This document shows positions 1 through 7,286 of a stretch of DNA of 9,153 nucleotides, piece after piece. Below the pieces are notes generated by a model. The model was not told where the DNA came from. It saw only the letters and a list, made by a program, of their open reading frames with translations, and made no database searches. The position numbers and the translations under genes are program-made. The stretch is taken from contig CAMYWI010000034.1 of the NCBI GenBank assembly GCA_947302675.1, forward strand, positions 1-9,153, read 5' to 3'. This stretch comes from an uncultured Selenomonadales bacterium. GTDB lineage: Bacteria > Bacillota_C > Negativicutes > Selenomonadales > Selenomonadaceae. Positions within the stretch are counted from its first letter, which is position 1. Each line of letters opens with the position of its first letter.

Positions 1-1
1 C

Positions 2-790
<789 letters not shown>

Positions 791-802
791 AATCTGCGTG
801 GC

Positions 803-842
803 AAAAAAATTATCCCGCCGAAAATTCTTGGCGGGATTTTTT
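803..842. terminator. Bidirectional intrinsic terminator
   Basis: ATCCCGCC at 812-819 pairs perfectly with GGCGGGAT at 830-837, leaving a 10-base loop. The stem is followed by six T on the plus strand (837-842). Seven A at 803-809 precede it, which become a U-tract for minus-strand transcripts. It sits between the converging RTX and HAD phosphatase genes, so it probably ends both. Confidence 0.88.
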
Positions 843-852
843 GCGTCGTGAA

Positions 853-1668
853 TCAGACGAAAAACTTTTCGATAGCCGCCGCGACACCGTCATTGTCGTT
901 ATCGAGCGTGACAAAGTCGGCGAGCTTTTTAATTTCGTCAATGGCATTGCCCATAGCTACGCCCACGCCCGCCGTTTGCAAAATCTCTGCGTCGTTGTAG
1001 GCGTCGCCAATCGCAACCGCCTCGGCGAGATCAAGTTTCAAAAACTCGCACAGCTCGCGCAAGCCCGAACCTTTAGTGATATTCGCGGGCGACATTTCCA
1101 GATTAAAAGCTTCAGCGAAACTTATCGAGAGGTTCAAAGGTTTAATGCGGGCGAAATTTTTGTCGCGAGAAATTTTGTCGCGGTGATAGAGATTGACCTT
1201 GATAACTTCGCCGGGATGAGCGCGAACAAAGTCCTTGCAGTCGTCACAGCGCACGCAAATTTTATCGAACATGCTCTGATAAATGCCCATATCGAACGCC
1301 GCCATGTTCTGAATATCCGCCTCACGAGCGATTGAGTGGCGGACGGTGTGCAAGTGAATCATTGAATTTTCTTCAAGCCCGAAGTCGATAAGCTTAAAGA
1401 TAGTCTCCTCGTCAAGCCCGTGAATCTTAATTGGCGCGTCGTTTAAAAAGTCGAAAATCATTCCGCCGCTAATTAAAATTCCGTAGTGCATACCTTTAAA
1501 GTCATCGCGGTATTCGGCGAGTTCGGCTAAATTTCTTCCCGTTCCCACGACCACATAAACTCCGCGCTCCAAAAGATTTGCAATGGCGGCTTTGGTTCGC
1601 GGCGAAATTTTTTTCTGCGAGTTCAAAACCGTACCGTCCATGTCCAGTGCCAAAAGTTTGTAAGTCAT
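853..1668 (-). CDS. Cof-type HAD-superfamily phosphatase (HAD-IIB)
   Basis: A 271-residue cytoplasmic hydrolase of the Cof/YidA type, which removes phosphate from small molecules such as sugar phosphates or cofactor intermediates; the substrate cannot be told from sequence. All four HAD motifs are visible: DMDGT at residues 9-13 (nucleophile D9, acid/base D11), GTGR at 42-45 in place of the second motif's S/T, the motif III lysine K199 in NITKGSG, and GDAYND at 221-226 binding magnesium. The C2-type cap lies between motifs II and III, and the length is normal for the family. The ATG at 1666-1668 is preceded by GGAGG with 7 bases between. The gene lies about 100 bp downstream of the aldehyde dehydrogenase on the same strand, but a terminator separates them, so it is probably its own unit. 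I see no convincing -35/-10 pair. Confidence 0.93.
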   Translation of the reverse strand: MTYKLLALDMDGTVLNSQKKISPRTKAAIANLLERGVYVVVGTGRNLAELAEYRDDFKGMHYGILISGGMIFDFLNDAPIKIHGLDEETIFKLIDFGLEENSMIHLHTVRHSIAREADIQNMAAFDMGIYQSMFDKICVRCDDCKDFVRAHPGEVIKVNLYHRDKISRDKNFARIKPLNLSISFAEAFNLEMSPANITKGSGLRELCEFLKLDLAEAVAIGDAYNDAEILQTAGVGVAMGNAIDEIKKLADFVTLDNDNDGVAAAIEKFFV

Positions 1669-1710
1669 ATTAAAACCTCCCGCGCAGATTTTATCACAAT
1701 CTCAAGCGAC

Positions 1711-1739
1711 AAAAAAGCGTCGAGATTTTTTCCCGACGC
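1711..1739 (-). terminator. Intrinsic terminator after the aldehyde dehydrogenase gene
   Basis: In the minus-strand transcript GCGTCG pairs with CGACGC (1734-1739 with 1717-1722) around a loop containing AAAAAA, and six U follow (1711-1716). It lies about 27 bases past the aldehyde dehydrogenase stop and should separate that gene from the HAD phosphatase gene. There is no T-tract in the plus direction immediately after the stem, so it is probably one-way. Confidence 0.8.
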
Positions 1740-1765
1740 CGATATTTATCCCTGTAAATAATTTT

Positions 1766-3253
1766 TCAGTAGAGACCGCTCGGTTGTTCGCTGAGGCTGA
1801 TATAAATATTTTTCTTCTGCGTGTAAGCGTTGAGGATAAGCTTGTGCGTCTCGCGACCAATACCCGACTTCTTGTAGCCGCCGAATGGCGCACCGGCGGG
1901 CAACTCGTTATAAGTGTTAATCCACATTCTGCCCGTCTCGATTGCACGAGCGACGCGGAGGGCGCGATTGATGTCTTTCGTCCAGACTGCGCCGCCCAAG
2001 CCGTACTCGCTGTCGTTCGCCATTTTGATAACTTCTTCCTCGTCGTGGAACTTAATCACGACGGCGACGGGTCCGAAAATTTCTTCGCAAGCCACGCACA
2101 TTTTATTATCAACGTCGGCAAGGAGCGTCGGTTGCATGAACGCGCCGTTCTCGCCGCCTTCGACAACAGCTTTCGCGCCGCCCGTGATAATTTTCGCGCC
2201 TTCGTTCTTGCCAATCTCGACGTACTTCAAAATCTTTTCCAGCTGACGATTGTCAATCTGACTGCCCATTTGCGTATCGGTTTCCCAAGGCAGACCGACT
2301 TTCACGCTCTCGAACTTGGCTTTGGCGGCGGCGAGGAATTTGTCGTAAATCGTATCTTGCACAAAAATTCTTGAACCAGCGCAGCAAACTTGACCTTGAT
2401 TGAAGAGAATGCCCATACAGACGCCGTCAATCGCCTTGTCGAAGTTGCAATCGTCGAAGTAAATGTTCGCGGACTTGCCGCCGAGTTCTAGGGTTGCGGG
2501 GATAAGTTTCTTCGCCGCCGCGTCCGCCACGCTGTAGCCGACTTCGGTCGAGCCAGTGAACGCGAGCTTGCTAATGTCGGGGTGGTCGAGGACGTATTGA
2601 CCAGTTTTGCCGCCGCTACCCGTGACGATATTCACGACGCCCGCCGGAAGTTCTTTCTCGATAAGTTTCATAAGCTCAAGGACGCTGAGCGAGGTCGTAC
2701 TTGACGGCTTAAAGACAATGCAGTTGCCCGCCGCCAGTGCCGGTGCCAACTTCCAACATGCCATCAAATACGGGAAGTTCCAAGGAACAATCTGCCCGAC
2801 GACGCCAATCGGCTCGTTGAGAATCAAGCTGATTGTGTTTTCGTTGAGGACGCTTGCGGAACCTTCCTCCGCGCGAATGACGCCCGCGAAGTAGCGGAAG
2901 TGGTCGGCACCCATAGGAATATCGACGTTCATAGTTTCGCGAATGGGCTTGCCGTTATCGAGCGTCTCAATCATAGCGAGGTGCGCGGTATTGGCGTCGA
3001 TAATGTCGGCGATTTTAAGGAGAATAGTTGCGCGTTCGGTGAGCGAAGTTTTCTTCCATTCGGGGAATGCCTTCCACGCGGCTTTGACTGCGTCGTCAAC
3101 GTCGGCTTTACTGGCGGCGGCAACTTTGCATATGAACTCGCCGTTAGCGGGGTTGTAGACGTTGAAAGTCTTGCCGTCTTCGGCGTCGCGCCACTGCCCG
3201 CCGATGTAGAGTTGATAGCTGTCCTGCCAAATTTTTTTCGGAACTGATGCCAT
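1766..3253 (-). CDS. NAD(P)-dependent aldehyde dehydrogenase, AldB/ExaC-like
   Basis: A 495-residue soluble enzyme of the classical ALDH superfamily, which oxidises an aldehyde to the carboxylic acid using NAD+ or NADP+. The core is complete: PWNF with oxyanion Asn159, FKPS with Lys182, the cofactor-loop motif GSTEVG at 234-239, LELGGKS with general base Glu256, GQVCCAGSR with catalytic Cys290, and EEIFGP around Glu391. The C-terminal pattern (GIGRETHK, then a tail ending SEQPSGLY) and N-terminal phrases such as DNGKPIRET and DHFRYFAG resemble E. coli AldB, from memory. Acetaldehyde or another short aliphatic aldehyde is therefore a reasonable guess, but the substrate is not proven. The ATG at 3251-3253 follows GGAGGGA with good spacing. 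The gene has its own promoter upstream and a terminator downstream, so it is probably monocistronic despite lying 74 bp after metG. Confidence 0.95.
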   Translation of the reverse strand: MASVPKKIWQDSYQLYIGGQWRDAEDGKTFNVYNPANGEFICKVAAASKADVDDAVKAAWKAFPEWKKTSLTERATILLKIADIIDANTAHLAMIETLDNGKPIRETMNVDIPMGADHFRYFAGVIRAEEGSASVLNENTISLILNEPIGVVGQIVPWNFPYLMACWKLAPALAAGNCIVFKPSSTTSLSVLELMKLIEKELPAGVVNIVTGSGGKTGQYVLDHPDISKLAFTGSTEVGYSVADAAAKKLIPATLELGGKSANIYFDDCNFDKAIDGVCMGILFNQGQVCCAGSRIFVQDTIYDKFLAAAKAKFESVKVGLPWETDTQMGSQIDNRQLEKILKYVEIGKNEGAKIITGGAKAVVEGGENGAFMQPTLLADVDNKMCVACEEIFGPVAVVIKFHDEEEVIKMANDSEYGLGGAVWTKDINRALRVARAIETGRMWINTYNELPAGAPFGGYKKSGIGRETHKLILNAYTQKKNIYISLSEQPSGLY

Positions 3254-3285
3254 AGAAGAATCCCTCCAAAAAATTATTTGTATGC

Positions 3286-3316
3286 ATTATACAGCATTGA
3301 AGTTATATCCTGTCAA
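3286..3316 (-). promoter_or_regulatory. Consensus sigma-70/SigA promoter of aldehyde dehydrogenase
   Basis: On the minus strand a perfect TTGACA (3316-3311) and a perfect TATAAT (3291-3286) are separated by 19 bp, slightly longer than the ideal 17. The predicted start is near 3279, giving a leader of about 25 nt that contains the GGAGGGA ribosome binding site. AATGC occurs twice on the same strand (3298-3294 and 3288-3284), 10 bp apart and flanking or overlapping the -10. This may be an operator or chance. I see no terminator between the metG stop and this promoter, so metG readthrough may also feed the gene. Confidence 0.72.
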
Positions 3317-3327
3317 GCGCGGAGTTT

Positions 3328-4851
3328 TTATTTCTCAACCAAAATGCGCGGGAAAAGTTGTTCGGGCTTGCCGACTTCGTGATTGACTTCAAGCAAGCCG
3401 AAAACTTCCGCGTTGTCGAGTTTTAGTTCCTGCGAAATTTTTAACTGCTCGCAAATTTTCTGCGCGGTCGCGGGCATGAACGGCGAAATTAAAATTCCGA
3501 CAATTCTCAGCGACTCGGCGAGGTTGTAAAGGACGTTCGCGAGTTCTTGAGCCTGCGCGGGGTCTTTGGTGAGTTTCCACGGCATAGTTTCATCAATGTA
3601 CTTGTTCGCGCGTCCAATAAATTTCCAGACAAGCTTGACCGCGTCGGAAAGCTGAATATTTTCCATGAGCTTGCGATAATTTTTAGCCATGTCGATTGCC
3701 TCTGCGCGAAAACTTTTGTCAAGGTCAGTGCCGTCAGTTGCGGGCAGAAGAATTTTTTTCTGGAACTTGCCAATCATGTTAAGCGTGCGGTGTAGAAGAT
3801 TTCCCAAGTCATTGGCGAGGTCGGCGTTGATTCTTTGGATAAGCGCGTCGCGATTGAAATTGCCGTCAAGCCCCAAAGTTATCTCGCGCAGGAGAAAATA
3901 TCTGATAGCGTCCGCGCCGAACTCCTCAACCAACAGCACGGGGTCGACGACGTTGCCTTTCGACTTCGACATTTTTTCCGCGCCCTCCGTGACGAGCCAG
4001 CCGTGTCCGTAAATTTGCTTGGGGAGCGGAAGATTCGCCGCCATGAGCATTGCGGGCCAAATGATTGAGTGAAAACGCACAATTTCCTTGCCGACAAGAT
4101 GAATATCCGCCGGCCAAAATTTTTTCAGCGCGTCGTTGTGAATTAGCGGCGTGATGTAATTGATGACCGCGTCGAACCAAACGTAAATGACGTGGCGTTC
4201 GTCGCTAGGCACGGGAATTCCCCAGTCAAACGACGTGCGCGAGATACACAAATCCTCCAGCCCGCGCTTGATGAACTGAATCATCTCGTTGCGCCGCGAC
4301 GTCGGCACGATAAATTCTGGGTGCGTCTCGATGTGCTCAAGCAGTTTGTCGGCGTATTTCGACAGCCTGAAGAAATACGCCTCCTCCGAAACTTTTTCAA
4401 CGGGGCGATGACAATCGGGGCAACAGCCGTTTTCGTCAAGCTGTAGCTCCGTCCAATACGATTCGCACGGCGTACAGTAAAGCCCCGTGTACTCGCCTTT
4501 GTAAATGTCGCCGTTGTCCTGAATGCGCTTGAAAATTTCTTGAACAACTTGCTCGTGGCGCGGCTCGCTCGTGCGAATAAAATCGTCGTTCGAGATATAA
4601 AACTTCTTCCACAAGTCCTTGAAACTGTCAACAATCGGGTCGACGTACTCAAGCGGCGTCTTATTCTGAGCCTGCGCGGTTCGCTGAATTTTTTGCCCGT
4701 GCTCGTCGCTACCCGTCAAGAAAAAAACTTCGTAGCCCGCAAGCCTTTTAAAACGGGCAATCGCGTCGGCAATCGTCGTGCAGTAGGCGTGCCCGATGTG
4801 CAACTTCGCGCTCGGATAGTAAATCGGCGTCGTAATGTAAAAAGTCTTCAT
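3328..4851 (-). CDS. metG: Methionyl-tRNA synthetase, short form
   Basis: A 507-residue class I aminoacyl-tRNA synthetase that charges tRNA-Met in the cytoplasm. Visible features are the HIGH motif at 18-21 in the Rossmann fold, a zinc knuckle with CTPC at 126-129 and CPDC at 144-147, KMSKS at 293-297, and the anticodon-binding helical domain with Asn416 and Trp425 in RANKYIDETMPW. The protein ends just after the helical domain (LFPRILVEK). It lacks the C-terminal EMAP/TRBD tRNA-binding domain found in MetG proteins of about 650 residues, such as that of Bacillus. A TTG at 4852-4854 adjoins the ATG at 4849-4851. The ATG is preferred because it is 7 bases from AAGGAGG, whereas the TTG would be only 4 away. 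The ATG shares one base with the rsmI stop (TGATG), so the two are translationally coupled. rsmI beside metG is a known Firmicutes neighbourhood. Confidence 0.96.
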   Translation of the reverse strand: MKTFYITTPIYYPSAKLHIGHAYCTTIADAIARFKRLAGYEVFFLTGSDEHGQKIQRTAQAQNKTPLEYVDPIVDSFKDLWKKFYISNDDFIRTSEPRHEQVVQEIFKRIQDNGDIYKGEYTGLYCTPCESYWTELQLDENGCCPDCHRPVEKVSEEAYFFRLSKYADKLLEHIETHPEFIVPTSRRNEMIQFIKRGLEDLCISRTSFDWGIPVPSDERHVIYVWFDAVINYITPLIHNDALKKFWPADIHLVGKEIVRFHSIIWPAMLMAANLPLPKQIYGHGWLVTEGAEKMSKSKGNVVDPVLLVEEFGADAIRYFLLREITLGLDGNFNRDALIQRINADLANDLGNLLHRTLNMIGKFQKKILLPATDGTDLDKSFRAEAIDMAKNYRKLMENIQLSDAVKLVWKFIGRANKYIDETMPWKLTKDPAQAQELANVLYNLAESLRIVGILISPFMPATAQKICEQLKISQELKLDNAEVFGLLEVNHEVGKPEQLFPRILVEK

Positions 4852-5663
4852 CAAATTTCCTCCTTAAGCAGTGAGTTATAAATTTCGCGGCGGCTCACGT
4901 TGAACTTTTTAGCCGCCTCGCGCATTGCTGATTTTTTGTCAAGCCCTTGCGCCAAAAGCTTTTGATAGAATTCTAAGAGATTTTCTTCGGGCGGCGGCGC
5001 GACGAATTTATTTCCCTCAACTACAACGACGAACTCCCCGCGCGGCTCGGAAACTTTTTCAAGCAACTCCGAAATTGTCCCGCGCAGAAATTCTTCGTGG
5101 ACTTTGGTCAGCTCGCGTGCCAAAACTATTTGCCGCTCTCCGAAAATTTCTGCAAGCTCCGTTAGAAAATCTTTCAGGCGGTGCGGTGCCTCGTAGAAAA
5201 TTATCGTTGCCTCGACCGTCGAAAGCTTTTGTAAGAACTCGCGGCGATTTTTTTTCGACTTCGGTGCGAATCCCGCGAATAAAAATTTCGTCGTGTCGAG
5301 TCCTGAACAAATCAGCGCACTAAGCGCGGCGTTGGCTCCCGGTATCGGGCAAACACTTATTCCCGCGTCGATTGCAAGCCTTACCAAATCCGCGCCCGGA
5401 TCTGAGATTGCAGGTAAGCCCGCGTCGCTCACAACTGCAACCGATTCGCCCGCCAGAAGTCGCGATAAAATTTTTTCAGCGACGACGGCTTTGCAATTTT
5501 CGTCGAATCTTATCAGCGGCGTGTGGATTTCAAAGTGCGTCAAAAGTTTCCGCGTGCGCCGCGTGTCCTCCGCCGCGATTAAATCGACTTCGCGCAGAAT
5601 TCTTATCGCCCGAAACGTCATGTCCTCCAAGTTGCCGATTGGCGTCGCGCACAAGTACAGCAT
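4851..5663 (-). CDS. rsmI: 16S rRNA (cytidine1402-2'-O)-methyltransferase RsmI
   Basis: A 270-residue SAM-dependent enzyme of the tetrapyrrole-methylase fold, which 2'-O-methylates C1402 in the 30S decoding centre. Family signatures are in order: ATPIGNLEDMT at 6-16, AEDTRRTRKLL at 31-41, SDAGLPAISDPG at 79-90, PIPGANAALSALICSG at 106-121 and FYEAPHRL at 157-163, the SAM site being formed by the glycine-rich loops. A short C-terminal helix-turn-helix-like segment (about 230-266, with KKSAMREAAKKFNVSRREIYNSL) is also usual for RsmI. Length is normal. The ATG at 5661-5663 follows GGGGTGA, a one-mismatch variant of GGAGGTGA. It is the first gene of an rsmI-metG operon driven from the divergent promoter region. 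Confidence 0.95.
   Translation of the reverse strand: MLYLCATPIGNLEDMTFRAIRILREVDLIAAEDTRRTRKLLTHFEIHTPLIRFDENCKAVVAEKILSRLLAGESVAVVSDAGLPAISDPGADLVRLAIDAGISVCPIPGANAALSALICSGLDTTKFLFAGFAPKSKKNRREFLQKLSTVEATIIFYEAPHRLKDFLTELAEIFGERQIVLARELTKVHEEFLRGTISELLEKVSEPRGEFVVVVEGNKFVAPPPEENLLEFYQKLLAQGLDKKSAMREAAKKFNVSRREIYNSLLKEEI
4859..4865 (-). promoter_or_regulatory. metG ribosome binding site inside the rsmI coding end
   Basis: AAGGAGG on the minus strand is a near-complete anti-16S match, embedded in the codons for the last residues of RsmI (LLKEEI). It sits 7 bases before the metG ATG and decides between that ATG and the adjacent TTG. Confidence 0.85.
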
Positions 5664-5680
5664 TCAATCACCCCAAAAAA

Positions 5681-5689
5681 ATTATAGCA
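5681..5689 (-). promoter_or_regulatory. Extended -10 promoter for rsmI-metG
   Basis: The minus strand carries TGCTATAAT, a perfect extended -10 (TGn plus TATAAT, the latter at 5686-5681). No good -35 lies 16-18 bp upstream; the hexamer at 17-bp spacing reads TATCAC. The predicted start near 5674 leaves a leader of only about 11 nt, so the GGGGTGA ribosome binding site would be almost at the 5' end of the transcript. Confidence 0.65.
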
Positions 5690-5704
5690 CAGTTGGCGGC
5701 AATG

Positions 5705-5713
5705 TGATATAGT
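5705..5713 (+). promoter_or_regulatory. Extended -10 promoter for the thioesterase operon
   Basis: The plus strand carries TGATATAGT, that is TGn followed by TATAGT (5708-5713), five of six matches to consensus. No clear -35 is present (TAGCAC at 17-bp spacing). A start near 5720 would place AGGAGG (5721-5726) at the very 5' end of the message, 7 bases before the ATG at 5734. The element overlaps the -35 zone of the opposing rsmI promoter. Confidence 0.55.
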
Positions 5714-5733
5714 TTCGGCGAGGAGGCGTTGAA

Positions 5734-6135
5734 ATGACGGTTAAAACTTTGCACCGCGTGAAATTTTACGACACGGACGTTATGGGCGTCGTGCACCACG
5801 CCAATTATATTCGCTGGTTCGAGACGGGGCGCGTTGAATTTCTTCGTGCGCTCGGCATTGACTTGAACGAGATGATGAGCGACGGAATTTTGTTTCCGAT
5901 TGTCGAGGTCGGCGCGAAATTTCATGCGCCCGCGCATTTTGATGACGAGTTGGAAATTGAGACGACGGCGGAGGCTTTGACGCGAGCCAAGATGAAATTC
6001 AATTACAAGATTTATCGTCGCGGCGAGGAAAAAATTTTAGCGGAAGGCAATTCGACTAACGTCTTTACGAGCGGAGGGAAAATTTGTCGCTTGCCCGAAA
6101 AATATTCCACGCGTCTGAGCAAAGGTTTGCAATGA
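5734..6135 (+). CDS. YbgC/FadM-like acyl-CoA thioesterase (4HBT hotdog fold)
   Basis: A 133-residue single-domain hotdog thioesterase, which hydrolyses acyl-CoA or acyl-ACP thioesters in the cytoplasm. The family signature is near the N terminus: FYDTDVMGVVHHANYIRWFE at residues 11-30, with Asp15 as the likely catalytic carboxylate by comparison with 4-hydroxybenzoyl-CoA thioesterase Asp17, and the conserved H-x-N-Y helix start. The remaining beta strands (PIVEVGAKFHAPAHFDDEL, then the KMKFNYKIYR region) fit the fold, and length is typical. The ATG at 5734 follows AGGAGG by 7 bases. Unlike ybgC of E. coli, the gene is not next to tol-pal; it heads an operon with a phosphoesterase and an AAA+ ATPase, and its TGA overlaps the next ATG. 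Chain length and substrate cannot be told from sequence. Confidence 0.92.
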   Translation: MTVKTLHRVKFYDTDVMGVVHHANYIRWFETGRVEFLRALGIDLNEMMSDGILFPIVEVGAKFHAPAHFDDELEIETTAEALTRAKMKFNYKIYRRGEEKILAEGNSTNVFTSGGKICRLPEKYSTRLSKGLQ

Positions 6136-7286
6136 GAAAATTTTTATCAAGAGTGTTAAAAGCTTTTGGCTACTGCGCGGCGGCGGAGGAAGTTCACACA
6201 CCGCGCGAAAGTTACGAGCCGTTGACGATAAATTTTTTGCGGCAGATAATCACGAAGGATTCTCGCGCGTCGCGAATGATAATGTGGCAAGCGGAGGCGG
6301 CGGAAGATTTTTTGTTGGAATATAAACTAATCGGCGAAGAGGCGGCGCATTTCGCAGAGGTCGCGCGGCGCGAGTTCATTTGTTCGTGCGCAATAAAAAA
6401 TCTCAAGCCCGCGAGCCTTTACAACTTCCGAATCATATCGGGCGAACGTGCGACGGCTTGGCAAAAGTTTCAGACTGCGGGCGACGGCGCGTTTCAAATG
6501 CTAATTTTTTCTGATTCGCAATGCGAGAACTATGAAGTTTGGCAACGGACGGCGAACGCGGCGGCTGAAAATTTCCCCGACGCGGAACTTTTCGCAGTCA
6601 ACGGCGACTTGGTGGACAACGGCGAGTCGGATTATCAATGGCGGGCGTTTTTCAATGCGGCGTCTAAACTCTTTGCTGATAAAATTTTCGCGCCGGTCAT
6701 GGGCAATCACGAATGTTACGGCGTCAACTGGTTTAACGCCCTGCCGACGGGCTACTTGAAAAATTTCGCGCTCCCCGACAACGGCTCAAAAAATTTCGGC
6801 GGCTACTTCTACTCGTTCGACTATGGCGCGGCGCATTTTTTTATTTTGAACACGCAGTTTGACGAGCTGGAAAAGTTCAAGCCTAAGTTGCAAGCCGCGC
6901 AGGAATATTTTTTTCGCCGCGACGCCGCCAACTCAAATCGCCGTTGGAAGATTGTTTTCATGCACAAGGACATTTACTCGCGGGACAAGTTCAACGACAT
7001 TGCCGACAAATTTTTGGAGCTGTTTGACGAGCTGGAGATTGATTTGGTTTTCACGGGGCACTTGCACACGTATCGTAATCGCGGGAAAATTTTTGCGCGG
7101 AAAAAATCTGCGCGGGGCACGACTTATATCTTGTGCGGGCGAGCGGGTGACCAAAATTACGTCGAAAAGGAGCTGGAAAGTTTCATTGTGCTCAACGTCC
7201 GCGCAGATGAAATAAATTTGCTAAGTCGCACGGTCGGCGGAGAAGTTTTGGACAGATTTACATTGAGAAAGGAAGATTTTAAATGA
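6132..7286 (+). CDS. Metallophosphoesterase with purple-acid-phosphatase-like N-terminal domain
   Basis: A 384-residue calcineurin-like phosphoesterase. Residues about 48-117 look like the Ig/fibronectin-like N-terminal domain of purple acid phosphatases (SRMIMWQAE, then AIKNLKPASLYNFRI). The catalytic domain follows with metal-ligand motifs in order: SDSQ with Asp128, NGDLVDNGE with Asp159, GNHE at 191-194, His278 in FMHKD, and GHLH at 309-312. Motif I reads D-x-Q rather than the usual D-x-H. The N terminus (MRKFLSRVLKAFGYCAAAEE) is mildly hydrophobic but broken by Arg and Lys, so a signal peptide is doubtful. The ATG at 6132 overlaps the thioesterase stop as ATGA, with a weak AAAGG upstream, implying coupled translation. 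An in-frame TTG at 6084 is possible but would lie inside the upstream gene without a good ribosome site. The substrate (phosphomonoester, diester or nucleotide) is unknown. Confidence 0.9.
   Translation: MRKFLSRVLKAFGYCAAAEEVHTPRESYEPLTINFLRQIITKDSRASRMIMWQAEAAEDFLLEYKLIGEEAAHFAEVARREFICSCAIKNLKPASLYNFRIISGERATAWQKFQTAGDGAFQMLIFSDSQCENYEVWQRTANAAAENFPDAELFAVNGDLVDNGESDYQWRAFFNAASKLFADKIFAPVMGNHECYGVNWFNALPTGYLKNFALPDNGSKNFGGYFYSFDYGAAHFFILNTQFDELEKFKPKLQAAQEYFFRRDAANSNRRWKIVFMHKDIYSRDKFNDIADKFLELFDELEIDLVFTGHLHTYRNRGKIFARKKSARGTTYILCGRAGDQNYVEKELESFIVLNVRADEINLLSRTVGGEVLDRFTLRKEDFK

Noticed and set aside
841..1335. 164-codon plus-strand open frame opposite the HAD phosphatase gene
   Set aside because: It is antisense to a gene with all HAD motifs, has no recognisable domain, and arises from codon bias leaving the complementary frame open.
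1676..1710. Possible promoter for the HAD phosphatase gene (TGTGATAAAAT on the minus strand)
   Set aside because: The -10-like TAAAAT is plausible, but no -35 is present at proper spacing; that position falls in the T-tract of the upstream terminator. Too weak to annotate.
1784..2374. 196-codon plus-strand open frame opposite the aldehyde dehydrogenase gene
   Set aside because: The minus strand here encodes an unbroken ALDH catalytic domain. The antisense product is low-complexity and matches nothing I know.
4852..4854. TTG as the metG start
   Set aside because: It is only 4 bases from AAGGAGG, while the adjacent ATG is at 7 bases and gives the family's usual N terminus (MKTFYITTPIYYP).
6084..6131. 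N-terminal extension of the phosphoesterase from a TTG inside the thioesterase gene
   Set aside because: It would overlap the thioesterase by 52 bp. The extra residues read like an out-of-frame shadow of that gene, and the ATGA overlap at 6132 is a standard coupled start.
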